Shown here in pieces: positions 1 through 5,290 of a DNA stretch of 5,290 nucleotides (position 1 is the stretch's first letter; each line of letters begins with the position of its first letter). The notes beneath the pieces were generated by a model. It was not told the DNA's origin, ran no database searches, and worked only from the letters and a program-made list of their open reading frames with translations. Source of the stretch: Planctomycetota bacterium. Lineage in GTDB: Bacteria; Planctomycetota; Phycisphaerae; Sedimentisphaerales; Anaerohalosphaeraceae. Made by a program: the position numbers and the translations under genes. Where the stretch lies: the NCBI GenBank assembly GCA_030637065.1, contig DAOVVQ010000269.1, positions 1 to 5,290 on the forward strand, read 5' to 3'.

Positions 1-1383
1 AAAAGCGGCACGCCGTTGTCTATGCTCGATGAATTCAAGGATAATCCCAACGCCCAGGCCTGGCTATGGAAGGACCATACCGGTCACGCCGAGGCTGCCG
101 AGATCACGGCATTGGCCGAAAAAGAGCGGCCCGAATACCTCGCCAGGTGCGGCGGGACGTATTCCTCGGAGTGGTTCTTCAGCAAGATCCTGCATTGTCT
201 GCGCGTCGACCCTAAGGTCTATGACGCCGCCTGTACATGGATCGAATGTGCCGATTATATCCCCGCTGTCCTTACCGGAACGACCGATCCCGCTGATATT
301 AAGCGATGCCGGTGTGCCGCTGGGCATAAGGCGATGTTCAGCGATGATTGGGGCGGCTATCCGGATGGGGATTTTCTGAGCAAACTCGACGCCAAACTCG
401 GCGCCCTTCGCGAAACGCTCAGCGACAAAACCTGGGCCATCGACTCAGCCGCGGGAAAACTCACCGATGATTGGGCCCGGAAATTAGGCATCCCCGCGCA
501 GATACCCGTGGCGATGGGTGCCTTTGACGCCCACTTAGGCGGCGTCGGCTCCGGGATAGCTCCCGGCACGCTCGTCAAGATAATCGGAACCAGCGCGTGC
601 GACATGGTCGTCTGGCCCAGCGACGTCGATCTGCCGGACGTGCCGGGTATATGCGGCATTGTCGACGGCTCCATCGTGCCGGGCCTGCTCGGTCTGGAGG
701 CCGGCCAATCGGCTGTGGGCGATATATTCAACTGGTTCGTCAACTACATCGAGCCCGGCGGACCCGATGCCGGCTCGCATGAGGCGCTGACCAAAAAGGC
801 TGCCGCACTAAAGCCGGGCCAATCGGGACTTTTGGCCCTGGACTGGAATAATGGAAACAGGACCATCCTCGTCGATCAGCGGCTTACCGGCCTGCTTTTG
901 GGTCAAACGCTGCATACCAGACCGGAGGAGATATACCGGGCACTCGTAGAGGCGACCGCCTTCGGGGCTCTTACGATCATCAATCGTTTCGAGGAATACG
1001 GCGTCAATATCACCGAGGTCGTCAATTGCGGCGGCATCTCGGAAAAAAACGCAATGCTAATGCAGATTTACGCTGACGTAACCGGGCGGGAGATGAAGAT
1101 TTCGCAGTCCGCTCAGACCTGCGCATTAGGCTCGGCGATTGCCGGCGCCGTCGTCGCTGGAAAGGCTGCCGGCGGTTACGACAATTGCCCTGACGCCCAA
1201 AAGGCAATGTGCAAAATCAAGAAAACGACCTTCAAGCCCATTGCCGAAAATCAAAAGGTTTACACCGAACTCTACGTTCTGTACAGGCAATTGCACGATG
1301 CCTTCGGCGTCGATAGCTGCTGCGGGAAAATGGCTAATATTATGAAAGATTTACTGGAGATCAAGGACAGGGCGGGCGCCTGA
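1..1383 (+). CDS. araB: L-ribulokinase (FGGY sugar kinase), 5' end outside window
   Basis: Cytoplasmic kinase that uses ATP to phosphorylate L-ribulose to L-ribulose 5-phosphate in L-arabinose catabolism. Frame 1 is open from the first base (KSGTPLSMLDEF...) and ends with TGA at 1381-1383, giving 460 residues. E. coli AraB has about 566, so roughly 100 N-terminal residues, including the first phosphate-binding segment of the FGGY fold, lie to the left. Seen: the ribulokinase-type segment FKDNPNAQAWLWKDHT (bases 34-81); MGAFDAHLGGVG, with the expected catalytic Asp encoded at 526-528; KIIGTSACD (577-603); EAGQSAVGDIFNWFV; and the C-terminal FGGY_C block VEATAFGALTIINRF followed by NCGGISEKNAMLMQIYADV (ATP-side motif). 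The TTG at 16 and ATG at 22 are internal codons, not starts, because homology runs through them to the window edge. araD follows 10 bases downstream, so the two are probably co-transcribed. The AraB assignment within FGGY kinases is strong, supported by the araD neighbour. Confidence 0.95.
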   Translation, partial: KSGTPLSMLDEFKDNPNAQAWLWKDHTGHAEAAEITALAEKERPEYLARCGGTYSSEWFFSKILHCLRVDPKVYDAACTWIECADYIPAVLTGTTDPADIKRCRCAAGHKAMFSDDWGGYPDGDFLSKLDAKLGALRETLSDKTWAIDSAAGKLTDDWARKLGIPAQIPVAMGAFDAHLGGVGSGIAPGTLVKIIGTSACDMVVWPSDVDLPDVPGICGIVDGSIVPGLLGLEAGQSAVGDIFNWFVNYIEPGGPDAGSHEALTKKAAALKPGQSGLLALDWNNGNRTILVDQRLTGLLLGQTLHTRPEEIYRALVEATAFGALTIINRFEEYGVNITEVVNCGGISEKNAMLMQIYADVTGREMKISQSAQTCALGSAIAGAVVAGKAAGGYDNCPDAQKAMCKIKKTTFKPIAENQKVYTELYVLYRQLHDAFGVDSCCGKMANIMKDLLEIKDRAGA

Positions 1384-1393
1384 CCGGATACGA

Positions 1394-2083
1394 ATGCACG
1401 AGGAACTGAAAGAATCGACTTGCCGGGCAAATGTCGAACTTGCCGCCGGTAAACTGGTAATATGCAGTTGGGGCAATGTCAGCGGTATAGATCGCACCGC
1501 GGGCATCGTCGCCATTAAGCCCAGCGGCGTGGCATACGAGCAGCTCAAACCGGAGATGATGGTCCTTTTGGACCTGGACGGCAACGTTATCGAAGGCGAC
1601 CTGAAGCCATCTTCCGATACGCCTACCCACCTTGAACTTTACCGCAGTTTCGAGGCCATCGGCGGTGTCTGCCACACGCACTCGACTTACGCGACCATGT
1701 GGGCCCAGGCGTGCAGGGAGATCCCATGCTTTGGAACGACCCACGCCGATTTCTTTTACGGGCCGGTTCCTGTCACCGATTCGATGATCCAGGCCGAGAT
1801 CGAGCAGGACTACGAACTCAATACCGGCAAAGTCATCGTCCGGCGGTTTGGTGGATTAGATGCCCTCGAGACGCCCGGCGTGCTGGTCGCAAACCACGGC
1901 CCGTTTACATGGGGCAAAGACGCCCGCTCAGCCGTCGAAGGAGCAGTCGTACTCGAACAACTCGCAAAGATGGCCCTGGGAACCGTGCAGATAAATCCCA
2001 AGCAGGGTCCGATCGCCCAGTCCCTGCTCGATAAACACTACCTCCGCAAACACGGCAAGAACGCATATTATGGTCAAAAATAA
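1394..2083 (+). CDS. araD: L-ribulose-5-phosphate 4-epimerase
   Basis: Zinc-dependent class II aldolase/epimerase that converts L-ribulose 5-phosphate to D-xylulose 5-phosphate by retro-aldol cleavage and re-addition; it completes arabinose entry into the pentose phosphate pathway. It is complete at 229 aa (E. coli AraD has 231). Seen: SWGNVSGID (25-33); KPSSDTPTH, with Asp75 matching E. coli Asp76; zinc ligands His94 and His96 in HTHSTYATMWAQA and His168 in VANHGPFTWG; Asp119 in GTTHADFF, matching the catalytic Asp120; and C-terminal AYYGQ, with Tyr226 matching catalytic Tyr229. All key residues are present, so it should be active. The ATG at 1394 matches the family N-terminus (MxEELKxxxxxANxEL). 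There is no good Shine-Dalgarno in the 10 bases after the araB stop, so translation is probably coupled to araB. A fuculose-phosphate aldolase is unlikely, given the AraD-type residues and the araB neighbour. Confidence 0.96.
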   Translation: MHEELKESTCRANVELAAGKLVICSWGNVSGIDRTAGIVAIKPSGVAYEQLKPEMMVLLDLDGNVIEGDLKPSSDTPTHLELYRSFEAIGGVCHTHSTYATMWAQACREIPCFGTTHADFFYGPVPVTDSMIQAEIEQDYELNTGKVIVRRFGGLDALETPGVLVANHGPFTWGKDARSAVEGAVVLEQLAKMALGTVQINPKQGPIAQSLLDKHYLRKHGKNAYYGQK

Positions 2084-2124
2084 CAGAAGATAAATGCGAG
2101 GTGACAGGAAAGCTATGGTCTTGC

Positions 2125-2141
2125 TATCACAAAATGTGATA
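2125..2141. promoter_or_regulatory. perfect 17-base palindrome, possible operator
   Basis: TATCACA (2125-2131) and TGTGATA (2135-2141) are a perfect 7-base inverted repeat around AAA. The site lies 42 bases after the araD stop and about 190 bases before the isomerase start. Size and symmetry fit a dimeric helix-turn-helix repressor or activator site. The half-sites are in the order TCACA-N3-TGTGA, the reverse of a CRP site (TGTGA-N6-TCACA), so it is not a standard CRP box. No T-tract follows, so it is not a classical terminator. A very weak promoter-like pair (GTGACA at 2101, TATCAC at 2125) overlaps it, which I do not trust. The regulator is unknown. Confidence 0.35.
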
Positions 2142-2174
2142 CCTGAGTTCGTTATGGTGAGTGCCTTTATTCTT

Positions 2175-2255
2175 ACCATGGAGGGCTTGAAAAAAATAAA
2201 GAGAGAACAAAGAAAAGTTTTTCATTAACTTCAATACCTTCATGTTCTTCATGGT
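2175..2255. repeat. MITE-like A/T-rich element with 9-base periodicity
   Basis: This 81-base stretch begins ACCATGGAGGGC and ends with the complement of ACCATGAAGAAC, so its ends are imperfect inverted repeats (9 of 12 identical). The right half is a run of 9-base units read on the minus strand: ACCATGAAG (2255-2247), AACATGAAG (2246-2238), GTATTGAAG (2237-2229) and TTAATGAAA (2228-2220). The middle is purine-rich (AAAGAGAGAACAAAGAAAAG at 2198-2217). On the minus strand it would translate as a HEEHEG-type low-complexity peptide, a pattern I associate with intergenic repeat families in environmental bacteria rather than real proteins. I cannot show other genomic copies from this window. It carries no coding capacity. 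Confidence 0.55.
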
Positions 2256-2293
2256 AAATAATTTTAACCATGAAGGAATTGAAGAACATGAAG
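2229..2293. repeat. inverted array of 9-base units (three each side) around an A/T spacer
   Basis: Left of an 11-base A/T spacer (2256-2266) lie the 9-mers CTTCAATAC (2229-2237), CTTCATGTT (2238-2246) and CTTCATGGT (2247-2255). Right of it lie ACCATGAAG (2267-2275), GAATTGAAG (2276-2284) and AACATGAAG (2285-2293). The inner pair is a perfect 9-base inverted repeat. In the outer two positions the same two unit types occur in swapped order, so the arms can also pair in a shifted register. In RNA this would be a hairpin in the leader of the downstream isomerase gene, ending 26 bases before its Shine-Dalgarno. The right half looks like a second, incomplete copy of the 2175-2255 element facing the first. 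Confidence 0.7.
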
Positions 2294-2318
2294 AGAAAAC
2301 AAAAAATCAGAAATAAAT

Positions 2319-2325
2319 TAAGGAG
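2319..2325 (+). promoter_or_regulatory. Shine-Dalgarno that fixes the isomerase start
   Basis: TAAGGAG lies 7 bases before the ATG at 2333, which is ideal spacing and the best ribosome binding site in the window. It decides against the in-frame ATG at 2270, which sits inside the repeat unit ACCATGAAG. It also suggests that the isomerase is translated independently of araD. Confidence 0.85.
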
Positions 2326-2332
2326 CCATATT

Positions 2333-3748
2333 ATGCCTGCTCGACAAAAGACAACCTTTGCTGTCATCGTTGGCAATCGCGGCTTTTTTCCGGACCATCT
2401 GGCTAAGTCCGGACGCAGGGATATGCTCGACGTGCTTAAGAAGAACGGTTACGGCTCGATCGCCATTGCAACTACGCAGGTCAAGAACGGGGCGGTCGAA
2501 AGTTTTGACGATGCGAAGAAGTGCGCCGAACTGTTCGTCCAAAAGACCGACCGGATCGATGGTGTGATCGTAACGCTGCCCAACTTCGGCGATGAAAAGG
2601 GCGTAGCCGACGTGCTAAAACTCTCCGGGCTGGATGTGCCCGTTCTCATCCACGCCGAGCCCGACACCCAGGCAAAGATGACCATCGCTAACCGTCGCGA
2701 CTCGTTTTGTGGTAAGATCAGTGTCTGCAACAACTTACGTGAGGCTGGCATCCCCTATACGCTCACTAAGTCGCATACCGTAAAGGTCAAATCCGCCGAG
2801 TTCAAGAGGGATCTGGACGATTTTGCCGCTGTTTGCAGGATCACCGAGGGGCTAAGCGGTGCCAGGTTCGGCGCTATCGGTGCCCGTCCCGGCGCCTTTA
2901 ACACCGTCCGCTACAGCGAAAAGATCCTGGAACTTGCCGGCATTTCCGTTGAGCCCATCGACCTGTCGGAGATTTTCGGAAGGGCCCAAAAATTAACCGA
3001 TGGCAACAGGGCAGTTAAGAAAAAACTCGATGCCATTAAGAGGTATGTCTCCACGAAATCGGTCTCAGATGAGCACCTTTTGAGGATGGCCAAGTTCGGC
3101 TGTGTTGTCGATAAGTGGGTCAAAGATCATGATCTTGACGGGACGGCGATCCAGTGCTGGACGAGCATCGAGGAATTTTACGGTATTACGCCTTGTACGA
3201 TGATGAGTATGATGAGTCAGTCGCTGCTGCCGAGTGCATGCGAGGTCGATGTTACCGGATTGCTCTCGATGTATATCCTGCAGTTGGCCTCGGGAACGCC
3301 GAGCGCACTTCTGGACTGGAACAACAACTATGCCAATAATCCCGACAAGTGCGTCTTGTTCCATTGCAGCAATCTGCCAAAATCGTTTTTCAAGTCGGTT
3401 AAGATGGACTACCAGGAGATCATCGCAGGGGCCGTCGGCAAGGAAAATACCTACGGCACTATGGTCGGCAGGATCGCACCCAACAAGGCGACCTTCTGCA
3501 GGACCACTACCGACGACAACGACGGCGTTATCGGCGCTTATGTCGGCCAGGGCGAATTTACGAACGACAAACTCGACACCTTCGGCGGTTACGGCGTGAT
3601 GAAGATACCGGACATGCAAAGGCTCATGCAGTATATTTGCCGGATGGGCTTCGAGCACCACGTCGCAGCCAACCTCTGCCAAAAAGCAGACGCCATAGCC
3701 GAAGCGCTCGACAATTATTTAGGCTGGGAAGTCTATCACCACCAATAG
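2333..3748 (+). CDS. L-fucose/L-arabinose isomerase-superfamily protein, probable L-arabinose isomerase role
   Basis: Predicted cytoplasmic, metal-dependent aldose-ketose isomerase of 471 aa (E. coli FucI 591, AraA 500). The N-terminal part (TTFAVIVGNRGFFPDHLAKS, 7-26) is the Rossmann-like substrate domain. The C-terminal part holds the active site: Glu304 in ACEVDVTGLLS, Asp328 in LLDWNNNY, His344 in LFHCSN, the segment GRIAPNKATFCRTTTDDNDG (379-398), and His442/His443 in GFEHHVAAN. The Glu304-Asp328 gap of 24 equals E. coli FucI Glu337-Asp361; AraA has Glu306-Glu333. The terminal His pair fits the FucI His528 ligand. So the sequence is FucI-like, while its place after araB and araD suggests that it makes L-ribulose from L-arabinose. 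The substrate is inferred. The start at 2333 is chosen by the strong TAAGGAG; the longer 492-aa reading from 2270 adds 21 lysine-rich residues encoded by a repeat. It lies 249 bases after araD and may have its own promoter. Alternative: an L-fucose or D-arabinose isomerase. Superfamily is near certain. Confidence 0.85.
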   Translation: MPARQKTTFAVIVGNRGFFPDHLAKSGRRDMLDVLKKNGYGSIAIATTQVKNGAVESFDDAKKCAELFVQKTDRIDGVIVTLPNFGDEKGVADVLKLSGLDVPVLIHAEPDTQAKMTIANRRDSFCGKISVCNNLREAGIPYTLTKSHTVKVKSAEFKRDLDDFAAVCRITEGLSGARFGAIGARPGAFNTVRYSEKILELAGISVEPIDLSEIFGRAQKLTDGNRAVKKKLDAIKRYVSTKSVSDEHLLRMAKFGCVVDKWVKDHDLDGTAIQCWTSIEEFYGITPCTMMSMMSQSLLPSACEVDVTGLLSMYILQLASGTPSALLDWNNNYANNPDKCVLFHCSNLPKSFFKSVKMDYQEIIAGAVGKENTYGTMVGRIAPNKATFCRTTTDDNDGVIGAYVGQGEFTNDKLDTFGGYGVMKIPDMQRLMQYICRMGFEHHVAANLCQKADAIAEALDNYLGWEVYHHQ

Positions 3749-3762
3749 GCCGTTTGGGCCGC

Positions 3763-3782
3763 ATGGGTAACAAGTTACCCAT
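3763..3782. repeat. perfect 20-base hairpin after the isomerase gene
   Basis: ATGGGTAAC (3763-3771) and GTTACCCAT (3774-3782) are a perfect 9-base inverted repeat around AA; as a hairpin it would have 8 base pairs and a CAAG loop. It begins 15 bases after the isomerase stop, a typical terminator position, but no T-run follows (CCTACG), so intrinsic termination is uncertain. It is followed by a tandem 7-mer, GCGCTAT twice (3788-3801), leading into the REPIN-like element at 3811, and may be one end of a larger composite repeat. Confidence 0.5.
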
Positions 3783-3787
3783 CCTAC

Positions 3788-3801
3788 GCGCTATGCGCTA
3801 T
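3788..3801. repeat. tandem 7-base repeat (GCGCTAT x2)
   Basis: Two exact copies of GCGCTAT stand head to tail between the 3763-3782 hairpin and the element at 3811. Two copies are little evidence alone; it is noted because this whole gap is built of short repeats and is probably part of the same intergenic module. Confidence 0.4.
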
Positions 3802-3810
3802 TTGCAGAAA

Positions 3811-3899
3811 GGGTGGTAGCGTGTTTGGCGAAGCCAAACCGATGGTGGGCGCCGGTGTGTATACGACCATCGGTTTGCTGCGCAAACACGCTGCCACCC
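3811..3899. repeat. REPIN-like doublet: two inverted REP-type sequences forming a four-way junction
   Basis: A 36-base unit on the + strand (3811-3846) and a 34-base unit on the - strand (3899-3866) face each other across a 19-base spacer (3847-3865). Both run GGGTGG(T/C)AGCGT, then a small hairpin, then CGATGGT. Folded, they give a 12-pair base stem (3811-3822 with 3888-3899, one T-G wobble), a left hairpin (GTTTGGC-GAA-GCCAAAC, 3823-3839), a central stem of 7 pairs (3840-3846 with 3866-3872) and a right hairpin (GTTTGC-TGC-GCAAAC, 3873-3887), with no unpaired base at the junction. The arms can also pair as one long imperfect hairpin. GTAG/GCAG before a small hairpin recalls REP sequences moved by RAYT (TnpA-REP) enzymes. 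It sits between converging genes and could end transcription from both sides. No transposase is present here. Confidence 0.75.
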
Positions 3900-3921
3900 G
3901 CGCAATAATCAACTGGGACTG

Positions 3922-5290
3922 CTACTCCTCTGCGATGCGAATCACCCTTACCGGTGCGATCTTTTTCAGGTCATTTTTGACCTTGCTTGCATCGCCGACG
4001 ACTACTACCGTCATTTTTTCAGGGTCTATCCTCTCGTTGACCAGATCGGAGCAATCCGCCCGGCTGGTGTTTGCGATCTTATCGAGCAGGCGGCTGAGGT
4101 AATCTTTCCCGAGGTCCTGCGATTCGATCAGCCAGATATCCTCTGCGACCTGCTGGGGTGTTTCGCGGCCCCTGACAAAACTTCCGGCGATATAGTTCTT
4201 GCTGTCGGCCAATTCCTCTTTGCCGGCCTTCTCAGCGGCTAAGCGGTCGATCTCGTCAAAGATCGTCTGCACCGTTTCCGCCGCCGATTCGTTTTTGGTA
4301 AAGGTGCCGATCTTGAAATTGCCGCCAAACCGCTGGGCCGAAAACCCGCCGCGAGCGCCGTACGTCAGCCCCTTCTTAACGCGAATAGTGTCATTGAGCC
4401 GGCTGTTGAACGACCCGCCGAAATAATCGTTGACGATTCTGCTGACAAAATACGCCGGCTGATCGTGACGCGTAATGCCGAGATGGCCGATGCGAATTTC
4501 GCACTGCATACTGCCGGGCTGGTCTACGATGTAGATACGTGTCATCTTCGGTTGGGGCAGATCGGGAAGATAGATCTTCCTTTGCGCCGACTCGGCCTGC
4601 CAATCGCCGAACACCTTTTCAGCAAGCTCCACAGCCCGCTCTTCGGTAATATCGCCGGCGAAGATAAGTGTCCCCTCGTCCGGACGGGCGAATCTGCCCC
4701 ACCATCGCTTCAAATCTCTGGCTGTCAGCGCCTCGACATCGCTTACCTCACCCTCCGTCGTTCTGGCGTAAGGATGCCTGCCGTAGATAAGCCGCCTAAA
4801 TTCCTTGTCGGCAAGATATCTCGGCGTTTTGGCCTCGATCTCAAGGCCGGTGATGACCTGCGTGCGAAGCTTGTCGAATTCCTCTTTCAGGAAGGCCGGT
4901 TCCAGCACGACCTCCGCCATCAGATCCATCGCCCGATCCAGATGCTCGGTCAGGCAGTTGGCATAAACCGAAGCGGTATCCATCCCCGCCGATCCGCGAA
5001 GTGAGATTGCGTATCGTTCAAGTTCCTCGGCAAGTTCGGCCTCCGTGTGCCCGCCGGTCCCCTTCGTCAGCAGTTGCATAGCCATCGAAGCGGTGCCCGG
5101 TTTGGACTCGGTCAACGCCCCGGAAAGCAGCCCGAGCCTCACGCTGACGAACGGAACCTCGTGATTTTCAACGACGATCACCTTGAGGCCGTTGGCCAGC
5201 TTCGTTTCGTCATATCCCGGCATTGGCTCAGATGCCGCTAATTCGGCAACCGGAGCCTCTGACGGGAAATCATCGCCGCGAGTTACGCCT
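3922..5290 (-). CDS. M16-family (insulinase/processing peptidase) protein, zinc motif lost, 5' end outside window
   Basis: The reading frame is open from the right edge to TAG at 3924-3922: 433 residues from the ATG at 5223 plus 22 upstream codons with no stop. Numbered from that ATG, the M16 N-terminal domain starts at TKLANGLKVIVVENHEVPFV (7-26) and the second lobe holds YFGGSFNSRLNDTIRVKKGL (267-286) and TYGARGGF (287-294). Where active members have HFLEH before LxKGT, this protein has SMAMQ (46-50), so all zinc and catalytic residues are missing. Arg281 and Tyr288 form the R/Y pair typical of the non-catalytic subunit in two-part M16B enzymes. It is therefore probably a partner or substrate-binding half, with the active half upstream, either as a separate gene or fused. 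The 22 upstream residues (GVTRGDDFPSEAP...) resemble an inter-domain linker or a post-signal region. Secretion cannot be judged because the true N-terminus is not in view. It converges on the isomerase gene. Confidence 0.9.
   Translation of the reverse strand, partial: GVTRGDDFPSEAPVAELAASEPMPGYDETKLANGLKVIVVENHEVPFVSVRLGLLSGALTESKPGTASMAMQLLTKGTGGHTEAELAEELERYAISLRGSAGMDTASVYANCLTEHLDRAMDLMAEVVLEPAFLKEEFDKLRTQVITGLEIEAKTPRYLADKEFRRLIYGRHPYARTTEGEVSDVEALTARDLKRWWGRFARPDEGTLIFAGDITEERAVELAEKVFGDWQAESAQRKIYLPDLPQPKMTRIYIVDQPGSMQCEIRIGHLGITRHDQPAYFVSRIVNDYFGGSFNSRLNDTIRVKKGLTYGARGGFSAQRFGGNFKIGTFTKNESAAETVQTIFDEIDRLAAEKAGKEELADSKNYIAGSFVRGRETPQQVAEDIWLIESQDLGKDYLSRLLDKIANTSRADCSDLVNERIDPEKMTVVVVGDASKVKNDLKKIAPVRVIRIAEE

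Noticed and set aside
16..24. TTG at 16 or ATG at 22 as the start of the kinase
   Set aside because: The frame is open to base 1 and matches AraB through that point; the protein would lack about 100 residues of its first domain.
2125..2141. CRP/FNR binding site
   Set aside because: The half-sites are inverted in order and the spacer is 3 bases rather than the 6 (CRP) or 4 (FNR) expected.
2173..2376. 67-aa minus-strand reading frame with a HEEHEG-type tail
   Set aside because: It is a translation of the 9-base repeat and overlaps the isomerase start on the other strand; no ribosome binding site or family resemblance.
3065..3682. 205-aa minus-strand reading frame
   Set aside because: It lies wholly antisense to the active-site half of the isomerase, whose conserved residues are clear; codon-bias shadow.
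3763..3782. Rho-independent terminator
   Set aside because: No T-tract on either side in the direction of transcription; kept only as a hairpin repeat.
3811..3899. Cloverleaf-like fold as a tRNA or tRNA-like gene
   Set aside because: The base stem is 12 pairs, the side loops are 3 bases, and there is no anticodon-type 7-base loop, T-loop TTCRA or CCA end. The inverted duplication explains the fold better.
3821..4102. 93-aa plus-strand reading frame
   Set aside because: It runs through the REPIN-like element and then antisense to the conserved M16 C-terminus; no family likeness.
4465..5004. 179-aa plus-strand reading frame
   Set aside because: Antisense shadow of the M16 gene, with no recognisable domain.

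Overview
The window looks like chromosomal DNA from a free-living, sugar-degrading bacterium of moderate G+C content. The mix of an ara kinase/epimerase pair, a fucose-isomerase-family protein, an M16 peptidase and two kinds of palindromic intergenic repeat would fit a planctomycete (Phycisphaerae-like) or similar environmental lineage. That placement is an impression from protein style and repeats, not a proven assignment.

Layout. Bases 1-1383 (+) are the 3' four-fifths of araB (L-ribulokinase), cut by the left edge. Bases 1394-2083 (+) are a complete araD (L-ribulose-5-phosphate 4-epimerase), 10 bases after the araB stop. A 249-base gap (2084-2332) follows. It holds a perfect 17-base palindrome (operator-like) and an A/T-rich repeat built from 9-base units arranged as an inverted repeat. 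Bases 2333-3748 (+) encode a 471-aa sugar isomerase of the L-fucose/L-arabinose isomerase superfamily. Its metal-ligand spacing matches FucI rather than classical AraA. The convergent gap 3749-3921 carries a perfect 20-base hairpin, a tandem 7-mer and an 89-base REPIN-like element able to fold into a four-way junction with no unpaired base at the junction. Bases 3922-5290 (-) are an M16-family peptidase homologue, cut at its 5' end by the right edge, whose zinc motif HxxEH is lost.

How the genes work together. The three + strand genes can form a complete route: isomerase (L-arabinose to L-ribulose), AraB (to L-ribulose 5-phosphate) and AraD (to D-xylulose 5-phosphate, which enters the pentose phosphate pathway). 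Context therefore suggests that the FucI-like protein stands in for AraA, though this is inference. The M16 protein is transcribed toward this cluster and is probably unrelated. It looks like the non-catalytic half of an M16 pair, or the second domain of a two-domain M16 protein.

I found no CRISPR array, rRNA, tRNA, transposase or recognisable defence system. The most interesting items are the REPIN-like element with a compensatory base-pair change, the 9-base-period inverted repeat beside the isomerase start, and the apparent isomerase replacement.
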